A stretch of DNA of 32,787 bases from Ettlia oleoabundans (GCA_019693395.1 JAAMXP010000846.1:6859-39645); one strand, 5' to 3'. Counted from the stretch's first letter, positions 9,501 to 19,900 are shown. A program made the numbers and translations. The notes: generated by a model not told the origin, from the sequence alone.

Positions 9501-11948
9501 TGTCAGGCGGCATGCTGCCATACCACTGCAGGCAGAAAACATGCGGTTTGTTCGTAGATGGCACATAACTGTGCAGATCAACGGGGCCAGGCTACCAGCA
9601 GTGCTAGTCCACAGTGCAACCAGAGATTTCCTTGCCTGCATATTGAGGTTGTTGATGGACTGCTGCAAACCCATATGCAGCGCCTCATACGCTGCCGCTG
9701 ACTGTGCTGCCATTGGCACCTTAGGGAGGTAGCCTGCCATGGCGGCAAGGTGATCCCATGTGTGCTCAATACGCTGCAGCAGGCCCGACAGCAGCACTAC
9801 ACGCCCAGCATGGTGTGGCAAGCGCATGCCAGAGGGCATCTCGCTCTGAATAGCATGAAACAGCTGCTTCACCACCGCCACCTCATGCAGGAACTGCAGA
9901 TGCCAATCTGACATGCTCAAATCCAGTGCTTTCCTGCAGCCGATCAGGATGAGGGGCAGTGGAGAGATGGCGCAATTGGCAGAAGGCTTTGCACTGCTGC
10001 ACTGCAAAGCACCCTGCACATCAAGCAAGCGAACCAATAGCAGGTGTGCCCGACCACGCCAGCCAGCTACATGCCTAAGCCCGTCACGTGTCGTGATGTG
10101 CGCAAATGCCTCAATCACGTCTAGTTTGGTGGTAAGGCAGGAGGCGTGCCCCACCGCTGTGGCAAGTATGTTGCCCAGCATCTGCTCAAGGTCACGCAGT
10201 ATGGTGCGGAAGGCGGACATGTCCTCGTACCAGTGGCCCAGCCTCACATCCAGCACATCATAGTCCAGGCCTTGCAGCCTGCACCCATAGCAACTTTCCT
10301 GGGACAAACTGTTGGGGCAAGGTCCCCTGCTGATGTACACCAGTAATGCAAAGCGTTGGAGCCTTCTAGTCGACAGCAGCAGGCACTGTCAGGCAACAAA
10401 AATGATGGCATTTCTGTTAAAAGCTAGGGCAGGCGGTTATTGCTAGTAGTCCTGCAACGACAGTAGGGCACACCTGCGCATTTGCCGGGCGAAGGCTTGG
10501 TGCACCTCCTCAAGTGTCCGAGCAATCTCAGATGCCTTGTTGCCGCTAAGCATCGCAGTCAGATGCTGGCTGCAAGAGAACTGGCGCTGCGCAGCGCACA
10601 CCTCCTGCAAGTCCTGGCAACGCTGCAGAAACGCCTCCACATGTGCATAGATGGATGCAGGATTAGATGTCCAGGGGCGCTGTGGCAAAGCGTCCGCCAC
10701 ACGCTGGGCCGCAACCTCATATGCCGCACGTGCAGCAACAACTGCATCGCAGCATTGCTGCAAGCGCTGCTCCGCTTCTGATATCTCCAAACCGTCAAAT
10801 ATGCTGTTCACGTCCAGCACCCCGCGGCATTGGGCTACCACTGCGCTGCCCACCTTGTGCAGCAAGCCCGTCATCTGGTCAGGTGTGTTGTAATGTGGGG
10901 CCAGCGTCCACACCATGCGGCATGCATCCAGCATGACTGGCAAGGCGTCAGCCAAGTGTGCAGGGGCTTTGCCGTTCAGTTGTGAAATTGGGATCTCCAG
11001 TGCCTCCAGGAACGACAGGTTGCTGGCTGCCTGCTCGGCTTCAGCAGCGATGCTGCCTCGCATCTTGAGAAAGGCAGGCACATGTGGGGAACGTGCTGCT
11101 TCCAGAACACGTAGAACGCCAGCCATCCCCGCACCCTCCAGCTGAGCCTGCAGTCTGCTCAGGTCGATGGTGCGCCGCCGCCAAAACGCCACCTCCTCCA
11201 TCGGCCCCTCCATATCTGCTGCTCTTTGCTCCCGTGCCTGTTGTTGTGCAAGCAGGTTGCGAATCTGGTGCGTCCAGCGCAGCAGCTGCACTTCCAACCG
11301 CTGCACCAACTCCTGCTGACGTGCTGCTACATTGGGGTCGCCCAGTCCCGACTCAGGTGGAACATGCAGCATCGTCAAACCATGGGGTGCATGAATCGCT
11401 TCGCTGAGCACCGAACAGAAGGTGTTTGTGTGGGTAGCCCAACCATGCTGCAGCTGCCCAGGCCAGGAACTTCCTAAAGCTTGCAGTCGAGGAAGATGCA
11501 GTCCCACCAGGACCTGCTGCAGCTGCCGCAGTGGCTCATGGCCGTTGAGTTGCCCTGCTGCTATGCGGTCACAAGCGCTGTTGCCTGGCTCACGCAGCAG
11601 GTATAGCAGCTTGCCAAAGCGCTTCGGTATGCTATGGGCCACATGCAGCTGTTTTATGTTATCAATGTAGCAGAACAAAGCGGGAACCCCACCACGCTCA
11701 AACTGATCCACCAGCTGCACAGCGTGGGCGGGACGGGAGTCCAAGGCAGCGGCAGCAGCGGCCTCGCTGCCGAGTACCTGCGTCACTCGCAAATCGCTCT
11801 TGATCGTAGATGGCGCAAGCCTTTTGTGGCAAGGTGCAAGGCTGCAATGTCCAAGGAGCCGAGCGCTTGTAGCGCTGTGACGCACCTGTGTCAGCCACGA
11901 ACGCAGCCGAGCCTCCATCGTGGCATGTAACCATTCTAATTTACGCAT
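6525..11948 (-). CDS. Dynein heavy chain N-terminal tail only (no linker, no AAA+ motor)
   Basis: Eleven minus-strand exons: 11948-11886, 11777-10474, 10278-9636, 9525-9224, 9121-8869, 8729-8461, 8292-8190, 8016-7870, 7687-7544, 7396-6851, and 6638 to a TGA at 6525. They give about 1,295 aa with all phases consistent. The protein follows the DHC_N1 tail of axonemal-type dynein heavy chains: VQLVDQF near residue 40, GPMEEVAFW (~212), HYNTPDQM (~316), DYDVLD (~461), LPGINKLTW (~777), WQTDCAAYMKRYERANKP in exon 9, then VSDEELEQIDRLPVLWEEF at the end. The tail normally dimerises and binds intermediate chains. A complete heavy chain is over 4,000 aa; linker, six AAA+ modules and stalk are absent, and a different gene (PEBP) follows. 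Exon 10 carries an extra Gln/Glu/Ala-rich insertion of ~60 residues. Two introns (9635-9526, 8460-8293) need GC donors (CAG|GCAAGG, CAG|GCAAGT). At 6535 a GTGGGT donor is also possible, so the last exon could splice onward. Start ATG at 11948 begins MRKLEWL; the first intron (11885-11778) is optional because it is in frame without stops. Confidence 0.85.
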
Positions 11949-13039
11949 GCAGCACCGAAATGCAGCTAACCGCCGTTGACCGCTCCAGGGGAGCGGTACG
12001 TCTGTACTGTGATGCGCGGCGTACAAGGAAGAATAGCAGTGATTGCGTCGTATTCTTTCCACATAATTGGTGATTATGTCATTTTTCGCTGTCGGGAGGG
12101 GTGCCCAGCGGGGTTCCGTGCGCTCGTCACGGCAGCTGCTTGAGGGCCATCTCGAGGAGTGCAGGCTCCCGAGCAGCTTCGGACCGGGCGAGGCCATGCT
12201 GCCTATCTGCCGTGCGTCACAAGGTCGCGTCAGCTTTTCTCCGCTCAAAGGAGCTTGCGCTGCCGCTATCAGCGCTGCCGCTATCAGCGCGTCGTGGGTA
12301 GCATCGTAGCTCCTGGAAGGCCTGCCAGTCCCTTAACTCCACTGGCAGGCTGATGGCGGCCTCAGCCCACATGCTATTCCTGCGACAAATGGCCATGGGC
12401 AGCAAGGAGGTAGCACCACTTTTCTACGCGCCGGCGCAACAATTTAGCTTAGGCAGCTGCAAGGGTGAGCGAGGTATGTTAGGTGTGCATGCTGCCCAGC
12501 TGGTGGCAGCATATTGATGTTTGTGCCTAAGTGCTATGCCACGTTTGCTGACACTGCAAATGTGCATGCTGCGCAGGTGAAAGTATCTAGATTTTTCTTG
12601 TCGATTGTTTGCAACTTCAAGGTTGTGCAGTTTGATGGCCACATCCTGCCGGGGTACTGGCTGAGCCGCAATTTGGCAGGCTGGCTAGTTGCTATGGCCA
12701 AGAGTAATGCTACTTGCTGAGTAATGATGTGCATAAGCTTGAAGGCTGAATCATACCATTGCAATGGTTGAGTAGGCACGGCATACCCTCAGGAATTCGC
12801 AAGTTGTTTTGGCGCAGCATTGTTCCAAAGATGCACCCTTGCCACATGCTGCTACCGGTCCGAAACATTACAACTACAAGCAGCGGTCGCAGCAGACGTT
12901 TACAGAACATAACCCTTGTAAGTCTGCATGTTGAGTGGATGCCACTGCATGATGCATCGATTCGTGCAGGGATCTGAGTTTGGAGAGGTCAGCTTGGAAC
13001 AATACCACTAGGGGTCTGAAGACGAAAAGTTGTGCCCCA
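11949..13039. other. Spacer: dynein-tail 5' region and DarP 3' UTR
   Basis: The dynein frame stays open upstream to 12248, but that sequence does not resemble dynein and is treated as 5' UTR/promoter. Two minus-strand TGTAA motifs (12872-12868 and 12904-12900) lie 136-172 nt past the DarP stop and probably end that mRNA. Short plus-strand frames near 12514-12720 show no family similarity. Confidence 0.45.
12868..12904 (-). terminator. Two TGTAA poly(A) signals downstream of the DarP homologue
   Basis: TTACA on the plus strand at 12868-12872 and 12900-12904 reads TGTAA on the minus strand, within the expected 3' UTR of the gene that stops at 13040. Confidence 0.45.
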
Positions 13040-13904
13040 TCACTCTTCCTGGCCAACCTCTGCGAACTCACGTGATGCCAATTGCTGGAGCAGCTTACTG
13101 AGCTGCTTCCTGGCTGCCAGCGCCTTGGCGGTTGGGCGTGCCGCACCTCCATTACCAGTGCTGCCTGTTGTCGCTGCTGCCTTTGCTGCTCCATTTCTGA
13201 TGTCATTAGCGTCAAGTGCAGAAATGTCAGACTCTGCTGCTGCCGGCATTGCATATGTTTGCTGTGCCAGCCGCAGCAGCTGCCGCACCTGCTGCAAATC
13301 AGTGCCGCTGCTCTGCACCAGCCCAAACACTTCTGTTACACCCGCGGCGTCACCAGCCAGCAGCGCCTGCATCCACAGCTGCACCTGCTGCTCTGCGGCT
13401 GGGTTTGCAATAACTCCCTGTCCCGACTTCACGCTCTCAATGGCCAGCTGCAGCTGCACCACCTCAGCTTCTTGCACCGACTCGCGCAGTTTCTTAGCCA
13501 CAAGGCTCTCCTGCCGCTGGCGGCCCTGGTTGCGGTGGCTGATGCGTGCAGCCAGCCCAACGGCATCTACCAGCTCCTTCCCTATGAGTGGTTGCAGTCG
13601 CATGAGCTGTTTTTCTGTCAGCCGAGAGAGCTGACGTGCAATTTGATGGAATAGCTTGGCTGCGGTGACAAAGTTGGGACAGGAGAGAGTGAGGCCGGCC
13701 TGCAGGGAATACTGACAAGGGTCACACAAGTAAGGACGGACCGAAAGAGTTGTTGACAATTTGCTCACCTTCCTGCTTTGCTGCCGTCTTGCTGGGCCGA
13801 CCCACACTCCGTGGCGGCCCACCGCCTGACTGCTCAAGCCTGCCAACTGAGGCCCGTATCACACTGGTGCACAGATGCCTACCACAACGAACCGTGTGTT
13901 GCAT
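13040..13904 (-). CDS. DarP/YjgA family (DUF615) ribosome-associated protein homologue
   Basis: Two exons: 13904-13769 and 13659-13040 (about 251 aa). The splice joins SKTAAKQE to AKLFHQIARQL in phase 1. The core (residues ~36-100) follows the DUF615 pattern: a basic entry, an LxxLTEKQLMRLQPLIGKELVDAV helix, then ARISHRNQGRQRQESLVAKKLRE, matching the bacterial R-x-x-RRRQLQYIGKLMR segment. Bacterial DarP (formerly YjgA) assists late maturation of the 50S ribosomal subunit. The N-terminus, rich in Arg, Ser and Thr with no acidic residues before residue 24, could be an organelle transit peptide, so I infer work on a chloroplast or mitochondrial ribosome. The C-terminal half (Gln/Ala-rich, then a basic QLSKLLQQLASREFAEVG helix) is longer than in bacteria. 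An in-frame ATG at 14015 would add 37 residues. A Helitron end sits about 480 bp upstream. Confidence 0.75.
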
Positions 13905-14393
13905 CGTAACTCTACCCTCTCTGCGATTCCCAGCCGCCAAACTGAGCCCCACACAGACAAGGTGAATAGCTGCCAACGCAACTGGCCGTGCACTTGTCTG
14001 CCTTAAGTGCCGCAAAAGGCATTACGGGGGTTGCGGCTGATAATCAAACGGCATGACAGGCCCTCACGAGGGCCGCCCTCGTGTACAGCTGTAGTGGTGC
14101 CGCGGCATACCGCTCTCTCCACTGGCTCGCCAGCGTGTGACATCTCTGCTTACAAGTTGCCTTGAACGCACCAACCTGGAGGCACCTGGCTGCTTGGCTA
14201 CCAAGTTTGTGTAGTCGGGGAGCGCATGTTGATTGAGTAAACGTTAGCATCGCTGTCGATATCATCCCTCCCACCGAAGGCACCGACTGATTGTAGGAGT
14301 CCGACACTGGTGAGCTAGGTTGCCCAGCAAGATTTCTAAACAGTGGGCAACCATTGCTTTCACATGTGTCCAGTTCACACATACTAGTTGGAG

Positions 14394-14411
14394 CCCGTGC
14401 GTATGCGCGGG
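14394..14411 (-). repeat. Helitron 3' terminal stem-loop
   Basis: An 18-nt palindrome, CCCGCGC-ATAC-GCACGGG when read on the minus strand, with one mismatched pair. It sits six bases before the terminal CTAG, the spacing typical of Helitron termination signals. Confidence 0.8.
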
Positions 14412-14634
14412 TTGTTAGTTTGGGATTGGTGGGCCTTAAGGGTGTGGTGGCACAGCACTCAATGCCTTTGCCAGGTGATATGTGTGAGTGTGTGTGGCTG
14501 TTATAGTGCAAGGGAAAACATTGATGAAATAATTAAGAAATGAAGAATCAAAATTGGAGGGAAAATGGTTCCCCAAAAATCATGTCAAAACCTCAGTAAA
14601 AACAATGTTTTTTGTGTAGGTGCCTTGCACCCCC

Positions 14635-15162
14635 TCAGCCAGCAAAGTGGCCAGCGTGCAGCGGTGATGCCGGCGGTACGCATATCACCAGCTGCTGCCA
14701 TGAGCCAACACGCGACAGAGCAACATACAACTGGCCGTGGGTGAACACTGGCTTTGGCAGGAAGATGCCTGCCTTGCCAAGTGTCTGCCCCTGCGACTTG
14801 TTGATGCTCATAACGAAAGCGGGGCGCACAGGGAACTGCCGCCGCTGCATGTCAAACGGCAGGTCCATGTCAGAAGGCTGCATAGTGAAGCGTGGGATGA
14901 ACACACTGGTGCCTGCACGGTTGCCACTGGCAATCTTAGCCACAATGACACGATCAGTCAAGTGCTCTACCACCAGCCGTGTGCCATTGGCCAGGCCAGC
15001 AGCAGCGTTGATGTGGCGCAGTAGCATGATGGGTGCGCCTGGCTTGAGGCGCAGCTCGTGCGGTGGGATGCCAGCTGGCGTCAGGCTGTGCAGGAACTCC
15101 ACTGGGTATATAGCAACACGGTGTGGGTCCTTAAGGGAGTCCACGCTATTGTACACGCGGTC
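14635..15162 (-). pseudogene. Helitron PIF1-like helicase, C-terminal fragment
   Basis: One exon of 175 codons behind a good acceptor (TTTTCTGTGCAG, AG at 15164-15163). It matches the C-terminal third of Helitron/PIF1 helicases: EFLHSLTPAGIPPHELRLK, GAPIMLLRHINAAAGLANGTR, then the superfamily-1 motif V/VI region with INKSQGQTL and HGQLYVALSRVGS. These helicases unwind DNA during rolling-circle transposition. Walker A/B motifs and the Rep nuclease are not found in the 600 bp upstream, so the gene looks 5'-truncated or interrupted, although this fragment has no internal stop or frameshift. The stop is close to 14635, followed by AT-rich sequence and then the Helitron 3' end. Confidence 0.85.
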
Positions 15163-15186
15163 CTGCACAGAAAACACGAATGGCAT

Positions 15187-17588
15187 TCATGCCTTGTTCA
15201 ACCACCGTTCACGATTATTATAATGCACACGTGATCTTGGTAAGTCAACGTATGTGACAGTGCGGTCTTCAACCCACAAATTGGCCAGGCAGTCGGGCCT
15301 TCCTGCCACGCGAAAACCAAACTTGTAAAGCAACGATAAAACCCTTGGCAGACGTGCTTTGCTGGTGCTTCATGAACAACAACTTGGGTGATTGAGTTTC
15401 GGTCACTTGTTATGTTTGGCACACGTGTCAATTGCGTTTAGACATATGCATTAATACTGCCACCTTGACTTGCCCTGCTGGCCAACTGTCGTCAGACACC
15501 TGTCGTCACTGCCAGCTAGCATGCGGCCCAACGTTGTAGGACTGATGACCGCTTTATAGCCTGGCCTAAATAGGCTCTGTAGGCACGGTTTTACAGACCG
15601 CAGGGCGTCAGTCACACGAGGTGAAAGACCACGAACAAGCGTGTGGATCAGACCAAGAAGATACAGCACAGCATGCATAGCATAGCACGCATGACAGGGT
15701 GGCAGCAAATGTGCTATCCTGCCACACCCAATATTGGGATGTAGAACACAAAGGGCCCGAGTTTGAGCACTGTTCAAATCGATCACTCGCCTGATAAGCA
15801 TATTATTATCTACTCCGTGTCCCTATCCTTTGGGCTGTTGTACGAGACACCACTGGCTTGATGGCAGCTACCACCACACGTCCCACGCTGCACCCCAGCA
15901 GCAACGGGGAGACCCATTGCCTCCCCAGCCCGCAGCACAAACATCAGAACGCAAGCAAGCTTTATCGCCGCACCCACACCGCCACAGCCCACACCCCATT
16001 ACTGCAACACTGCTCAATCAATACTTGAAACATATGATTATGGAGCAGCTTTCGGCAATGTTGGCGCAGCCCCTGTCCTAATCCACACTGAAGTCTTTGC
16101 ACCACATTAGTGCAATGCCTGTGCCCCTATCGCAGCCGGTAGCATATTAGCAGGTGAGGAACTCAGTTCCAAGGCTTGCGGGCGCCGACCCCTGCACCAC
16201 CCGCTGTTGATGCGAAATGCAATAAATCGCCATTATTAGAACCTGGTGCGGCCCTGTTTCTAGCCCTCATGCGGTGCAGGTTCACACTTTTGCCGAGGTC
16301 ACGTTTGTGATTAAGGCAAAACGAAGGCAGCAAAGTGCTGGTGGTTGGGGCTGCTGTGGGTGGGCTGCCTCATTATAATTTGCAAGGTGAGCTAATCAGC
16401 AACGTGAGCTATACCCGACCGACGAAGGGTTGCTCCGGCTGCATTAGTTCTTTGCATTTGCCGTTGAATGAGCCTTGCATGTCACCCTGCCTTGTTCCCG
16501 ACTGGTCACTGTGGCTTGCAGGCAGCTGAATGCCGTTCCCCCTGATATTCTGCCCATTGTTGCACAGGGCCCACTGGTTGCATCACCTGCTTTGCTTTCC
16601 TGCCTGCCTTGTCTGCAGTCTTTACTGCAAAATATGCACATTGAGTCACAGCGGTGGGTGTCACAAGTGCTCCTTCTAGAGGTTGGCTTGCATCCTGAGG
16701 AGCTGGGGATGTCAATTGTAGCAGGTCAAGCGTGCCTTTAGATCGCCGTGCTTTGAAACCTCCAAGCTGCCCTGCATCGCCTTGCTGCATGATGGAGAGC
16801 TGCTGGCATGCTTGAAGGCCGAGGAGGCTGAGCAATCCTCCAGGCCAGTGGCAGCTCAGAGGGCAGCCTTATTAATCGGCGCCTCTGCATTGCAGTTGCC
16901 GCGGCTTGTCTGCATTCTGTCCCGTTGTGAAATGAACGCCCCCTTGCCAGCTTGTGCCTTGCCTGGAGTTGCTGTGGCAATGCACGTTGTGGGGCAATCC
17001 GATACATCATCCTTGCAGCAGCTGATGCTGCCATGGATTGGTGTCCAGCGCATTGCTTGGTGCCGTTCGGCATGATTCAACTTGATGGTGCACCGCTGTT
17101 AAATCCAGCACCTGCATTCACTAGATGAGCTGGGTACCTGCAAATTGCCCATTGCATCGATACAGTTTGGCTACTTACTCTATCCAACATGTTTCTGGCA
17201 TACTATCACATGATGTACTGCACTGTTAAACACAATCATCCCTCAACACCTTTCTCAGCAACAGCCGGCCTTGTTGCCGCTCTTTTGTGTGCCACGGTGC
17301 CCCGCAAGGCAAGGGTAGGGCCAAATGGTGTACCCCTCGAACTATTGGATCCTAGCAATAGCTTGTCGACACCTGCTGGGTACAGCCCGTGCAATAAATA
17401 GGTGTGGTTGGAACTGGCCACCAGATGGCTGGAACTGACGGCCAAACTAGCACTGTGCTTTGTAGCTGCATCTCTCTCTCTTTGGTGACCCACGCGCGTC
17501 ACCCTTGTACCTCTTCTTCTCCTCCTCCTCCTTCTCCTTTTCCCCTTCTTCTTGTTCTTCTTGCGGCGGAGCGCAACAGACCGACCGC
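15187..17588. other. Unexplained 2.4-kb stretch, probably part Helitron and part ACBD6 promoter
   Basis: No complete gene can be supported. Minus-strand frames at 15198-15431 and 15451-15801 do not resemble helicase. Plus-strand frames at 16475-16741 and 16782-17075 have gene-like codon use; the first ends in WVSQVLLLEVGLHPEELGMSIV, faintly like an mTERF repeat, but no splice model joins them. They could be gene fragments carried by the Helitron. The last ~90 bases (about 17500-17588) are the pyrimidine-rich leader of the next gene. Confidence 0.35.
17511..17570 (+). promoter_or_regulatory. CT-rich leader before the ACBD6 start codon
   Basis: A run of CTT/CTC/CCT triplets lies about 20-80 nt upstream of the ATG at 17589. 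It is probably 5' UTR or core promoter. No TATA box is evident nearby. Confidence 0.35.
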
Positions 17589-18535
17589 ATGACGGACTCC
17601 GACGTGCTTGAGGCGGCGTTTGACGCTGCCACGCAGTTCGTAGGAGCGGTATCTGCCAACGGTTCACTGACCGCCAGCCAGTTATTGCGGTTTTACGGGC
17701 TTTTCAAGCAGGCGACAGCGGGCGCTCCGTCCGCCAACAGCAAGCCCAGCATCTTTGACCGCCGCGGCAGGGCCAAATGGAACGCCTGGCAGTCATGCGG
17801 TGCACTAAGCGCCACCCAGGCGCAGCAGCAATACATAAATATGTTGACGGAGTTATACCCAGGGTGGGCTGGTGAACACAGCAGCAACGGCGGGAATGGC
17901 AGAGCAAAGCGGGGGGGCGCTGGCGGTCCGGTGCAGAGCCGTATGGCAGACGCATTAGAGGAAGAAAGTGAGGTGAGATGCTGCCGTGCCATGTAGCACA
18001 TGTGGACCCATGCTGCAGTTTCTACTACTTGAACATTTGTGCTAGTGTGGGGCGGTTCCGCGATAATTGCAGCTTAGAGGAATGTATGCCAGCCCACCTC
18101 GCTGTGACATGCTTACCTGCGACCGCCTTGCTGCTGTCCTTTCTGCAGGATTTAGACACTGCGCCACCATTGCTCCAAGCAGCCAGAGCAGGTGATGCAC
18201 CCGCTGTCCACCAACTGCTGCAGCAGGGGGCTGACCCAAACCTAGAGGACTGCGAGGGCGCCACCGCGCTTCATTGGGCAGCGGACAGGGGTCATGTTGA
18301 AGTCCTGCGACTGCTGTTGTCATATGGTGCGGAAGTCAATGCCACTGATTGCGATGGCATGTCCCCGCTGCATTATTCAGCACTGGCAGAGCAGGAGGCA
18401 GCCGCACGGCTGCTGGCGGCAGCACCCGGAGTCTGTATGGACCTGCGCAACAACGTTGGCGAGACGCCAGCGGATGTGTCGCCGGCCAGCTGGGCCTTTT
18501 TCAAGACAGAACTTGAGCCTTACAGCCATGCCTGA
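17589..18535 (+). CDS. Acyl-CoA-binding protein with ankyrin repeats (ACBD6 type)
   Basis: Two exons, 17589-17972 and 18149-18535, joined in phase 0 (256 aa; animal ACBD6 is ~280). Residues ~3-92 form an acyl-CoA-binding domain: FDAATQFVG, then LLRFYGLFKQATAG (matching the YGLYKQAT signature, with Phe for one Tyr) and RAKWNAWQS, which carries the conserved Lys and Trp that hold the acyl-CoA. A Gly/Asn-rich linker leads to two to three ankyrin repeats from residue ~131 (LLQAARAGDAPAVHQLLQ..., GATALHWAADRGHVEVLRLL, GMSPLHYSALAEQEAAARLL). Such proteins are soluble carriers of long-chain acyl-CoA; the ankyrin part binds partner proteins, as in plant ACBP1/2. There is no N-terminal membrane helix, unlike plant ACBP1/2, so ACBD6 is the closer match. 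The ATG was chosen because the domain starts directly after it. Confidence 0.92.
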
Positions 18536-18765
18536 CAGTTGATGGCATCAGCACAACACAGTATTGCGTAACAATTGTATGGTGCAAAAACAGAGTTGGG
18601 TAGAGGAGGGTGGCAGGAGGATGACGGTCAGGAAGCGGCAAGTCTGCGCTCAATTTGAGGAATGGTCTGATAGACAGAGTGAGCTAACTGCATCGGGTAT
18701 AAATAGCGTGGTTGATTGAAAGATGGTCGGTCTTGATTGAATCCCTGGAACTAGGCATTGCTGTA

Positions 18766-19306
18766 TTAGGTTGGCGGGGCCTGTGGCACAGCTGCAGCTT
18801 CGGCATCGCTGTTGTTGTTGTCGGCGTCGCCTTGTTTAGGTTGTTCTGCCTGTGGTTGCTGCTGTTGCGTCATATACTGTGAAAAACTGTCACCTATGCT
18901 CTTGTAAGCCCGCATGACCTGTGGGCAGCCAGCAAAGAGGGACACAGTGGTGGGTGGGAGGGCAGTGGCATTGGGGCAACCAGCCTTCCGTGCTCACCGC
19001 AGCTATGTTTGTGTTGAGCTCTCGGATGAGAAAACAGTTCCGCGCCAGCGCCTCCGGCGTCTGGGACTCGTGATTAGCCTTGATTTCCTTGATGATGCGC
19101 CTGCGGGACAAGCGCTTCGGCCAGCCAGTGTATGAACGGAAAACATTGCGCGGGGATGCGGTCACACCCGCGCTTCCAGCGCCGCACTTGTTGTGATCGA
19201 GTATATCTTGAGCCGAGTCGAACAGCCTGAAGTCAGGGAAAGCGATGGGAGCTCTGCTGCTGGGGTCGTCACTGCTGGTCACGTCTCGTCCGTGTGGAAC
19301 TGCCAT
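18766..19306 (-). CDS. ELF4: EARLY FLOWERING 4-like protein (DUF1313)
   Basis: Three exons: 19306-19188, 19100-18998, 18918-18766 (124 aa; Arabidopsis ELF4 is 111). After splicing, residues ~30-90 read FDSAQDILDHNKRIIKEI, KANHESQTPEALARN, CFLIRELNTNIAAVMRAYKS, IGDSFSQYM. This follows the ELF4 core (VLDQNRLLINEINQNHES..LSRNVGLIRELNNNIRRVVDLY) at nearly every conserved position. In land plants ELF4 is a small dimeric helical-hairpin protein that joins ELF3 and LUX in the evening complex, a night-time repressor of the circadian clock. The C-terminus here is a Gln/Asn/Ala-rich tail. The frame remains open upstream to an ATG at 19450; the ATG at 19306 was preferred because it gives a family-sized protein. 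It is convergent with the ACBD6-type gene (230 bp between stops). Confidence 0.85.
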
Positions 19307-19900
19307 TCTGTAACTAAACGCAAACAGCGCGGTGAATCGGGCCCAGCGACAGACATGCATTTCGCGAGCCACGTCAGCGCCGTCGCCGGCAGCCGGTGCG
19401 GCGACAGCGCTGCTTCCCTTGCAGCTGCGTCTGCTTGCTGCCCTTACCATGGTACATGCCCACCACTTACAAAACAGGTAAAAGGCAGCATAGCTGGTGC
19501 GCCAGCCCGTTTTGCCTTGACCCCATTGGATGGAGAGCCCACCCTAACAGTGTTGGGAGACGCCATTGCATGGAGAGCCCACTCAAAGGGGTTTGATTGG
19601 TGAAGTAGGACCTGCCACCCTCAAATCCTCCATATGAAAGCTTTGGGCAGGGCTAATGCAGTGGCTTGCACAGGCAGAGCCAAACTGCGCCGGGGACTGT
19701 AGTAGAAAGGAAAGTAGCATTGATTGCATGGGAGATGGGCAAATTGGCAGGACTCCAGAGGTTGCTCACAGCATATCCCAGTAACCCACGCTCCACAAAG
19801 TGAGAGACATGTCACAGTGTAAACAACTACCCAAAGGTGCAGGGATCATGCTGCGCTGCGATAAGCTGGCAGGTCAACGCAAGGTGGTAAAAAATCATGT
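19307..19900. other. Spacer between the ELF4 start and the FolD 3' end
   Basis: It should hold the ELF4 promoter. Apart from a 20-bp direct repeat (separate entry) I see no gene, RNA gene or clear promoter box. Confidence 0.4.
19523..19582. repeat. 20-bp direct repeat, 40-bp period
   Basis: CCATTGGATGGAGAGCCCAC at 19523-19542 recurs at 19563-19582 with one change (G to C at the seventh base). It lies about 220-280 bp upstream of the ELF4 start, so it is a possible paired regulatory element; it could equally be a chance tandem duplication. Confidence 0.6.

Larger units (their letters stand above)
14384..15186 (-). mobile_element. Helitron remnant (3' end plus helicase fragment)
   Basis: On the minus strand the element ends in a hairpin, CCCGCGCATACGCACGGG (14411-14394; 7-bp stem with one mismatch), six bases, then CTAG (14387-14384) followed by T. 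This is the standard Helitron 3' end: stem-loop, CTRR, insertion between A and T. Upstream on the same strand lies a PIF1-like helicase fragment. The 5' end (TC after A) was not found; it lies above 15186, perhaps far into the 15187-17500 stretch. No Rep/HUH nuclease domain is visible, so this copy is probably not autonomous. Confidence 0.8.

Noticed and set aside
11949..12248. N-terminal extension of the dynein tail to an ATG at 12248
   Set aside because: The added residues show no dynein similarity and are rich in Arg, Pro and Ser; the start at 11948 gives the expected LEWL helix.
15740..15800. tRNA-like T-arm (GTTCAAATC)
   Set aside because: No matching acceptor stem or D-arm within 80 bp; no tRNA gene supported anywhere in the window.
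15198..15801. Minus-strand frames upstream of the Helitron helicase as more helicase exons
   Set aside because: No Walker or other helicase motif is visible and no splice phase joins them to the helicase exon.
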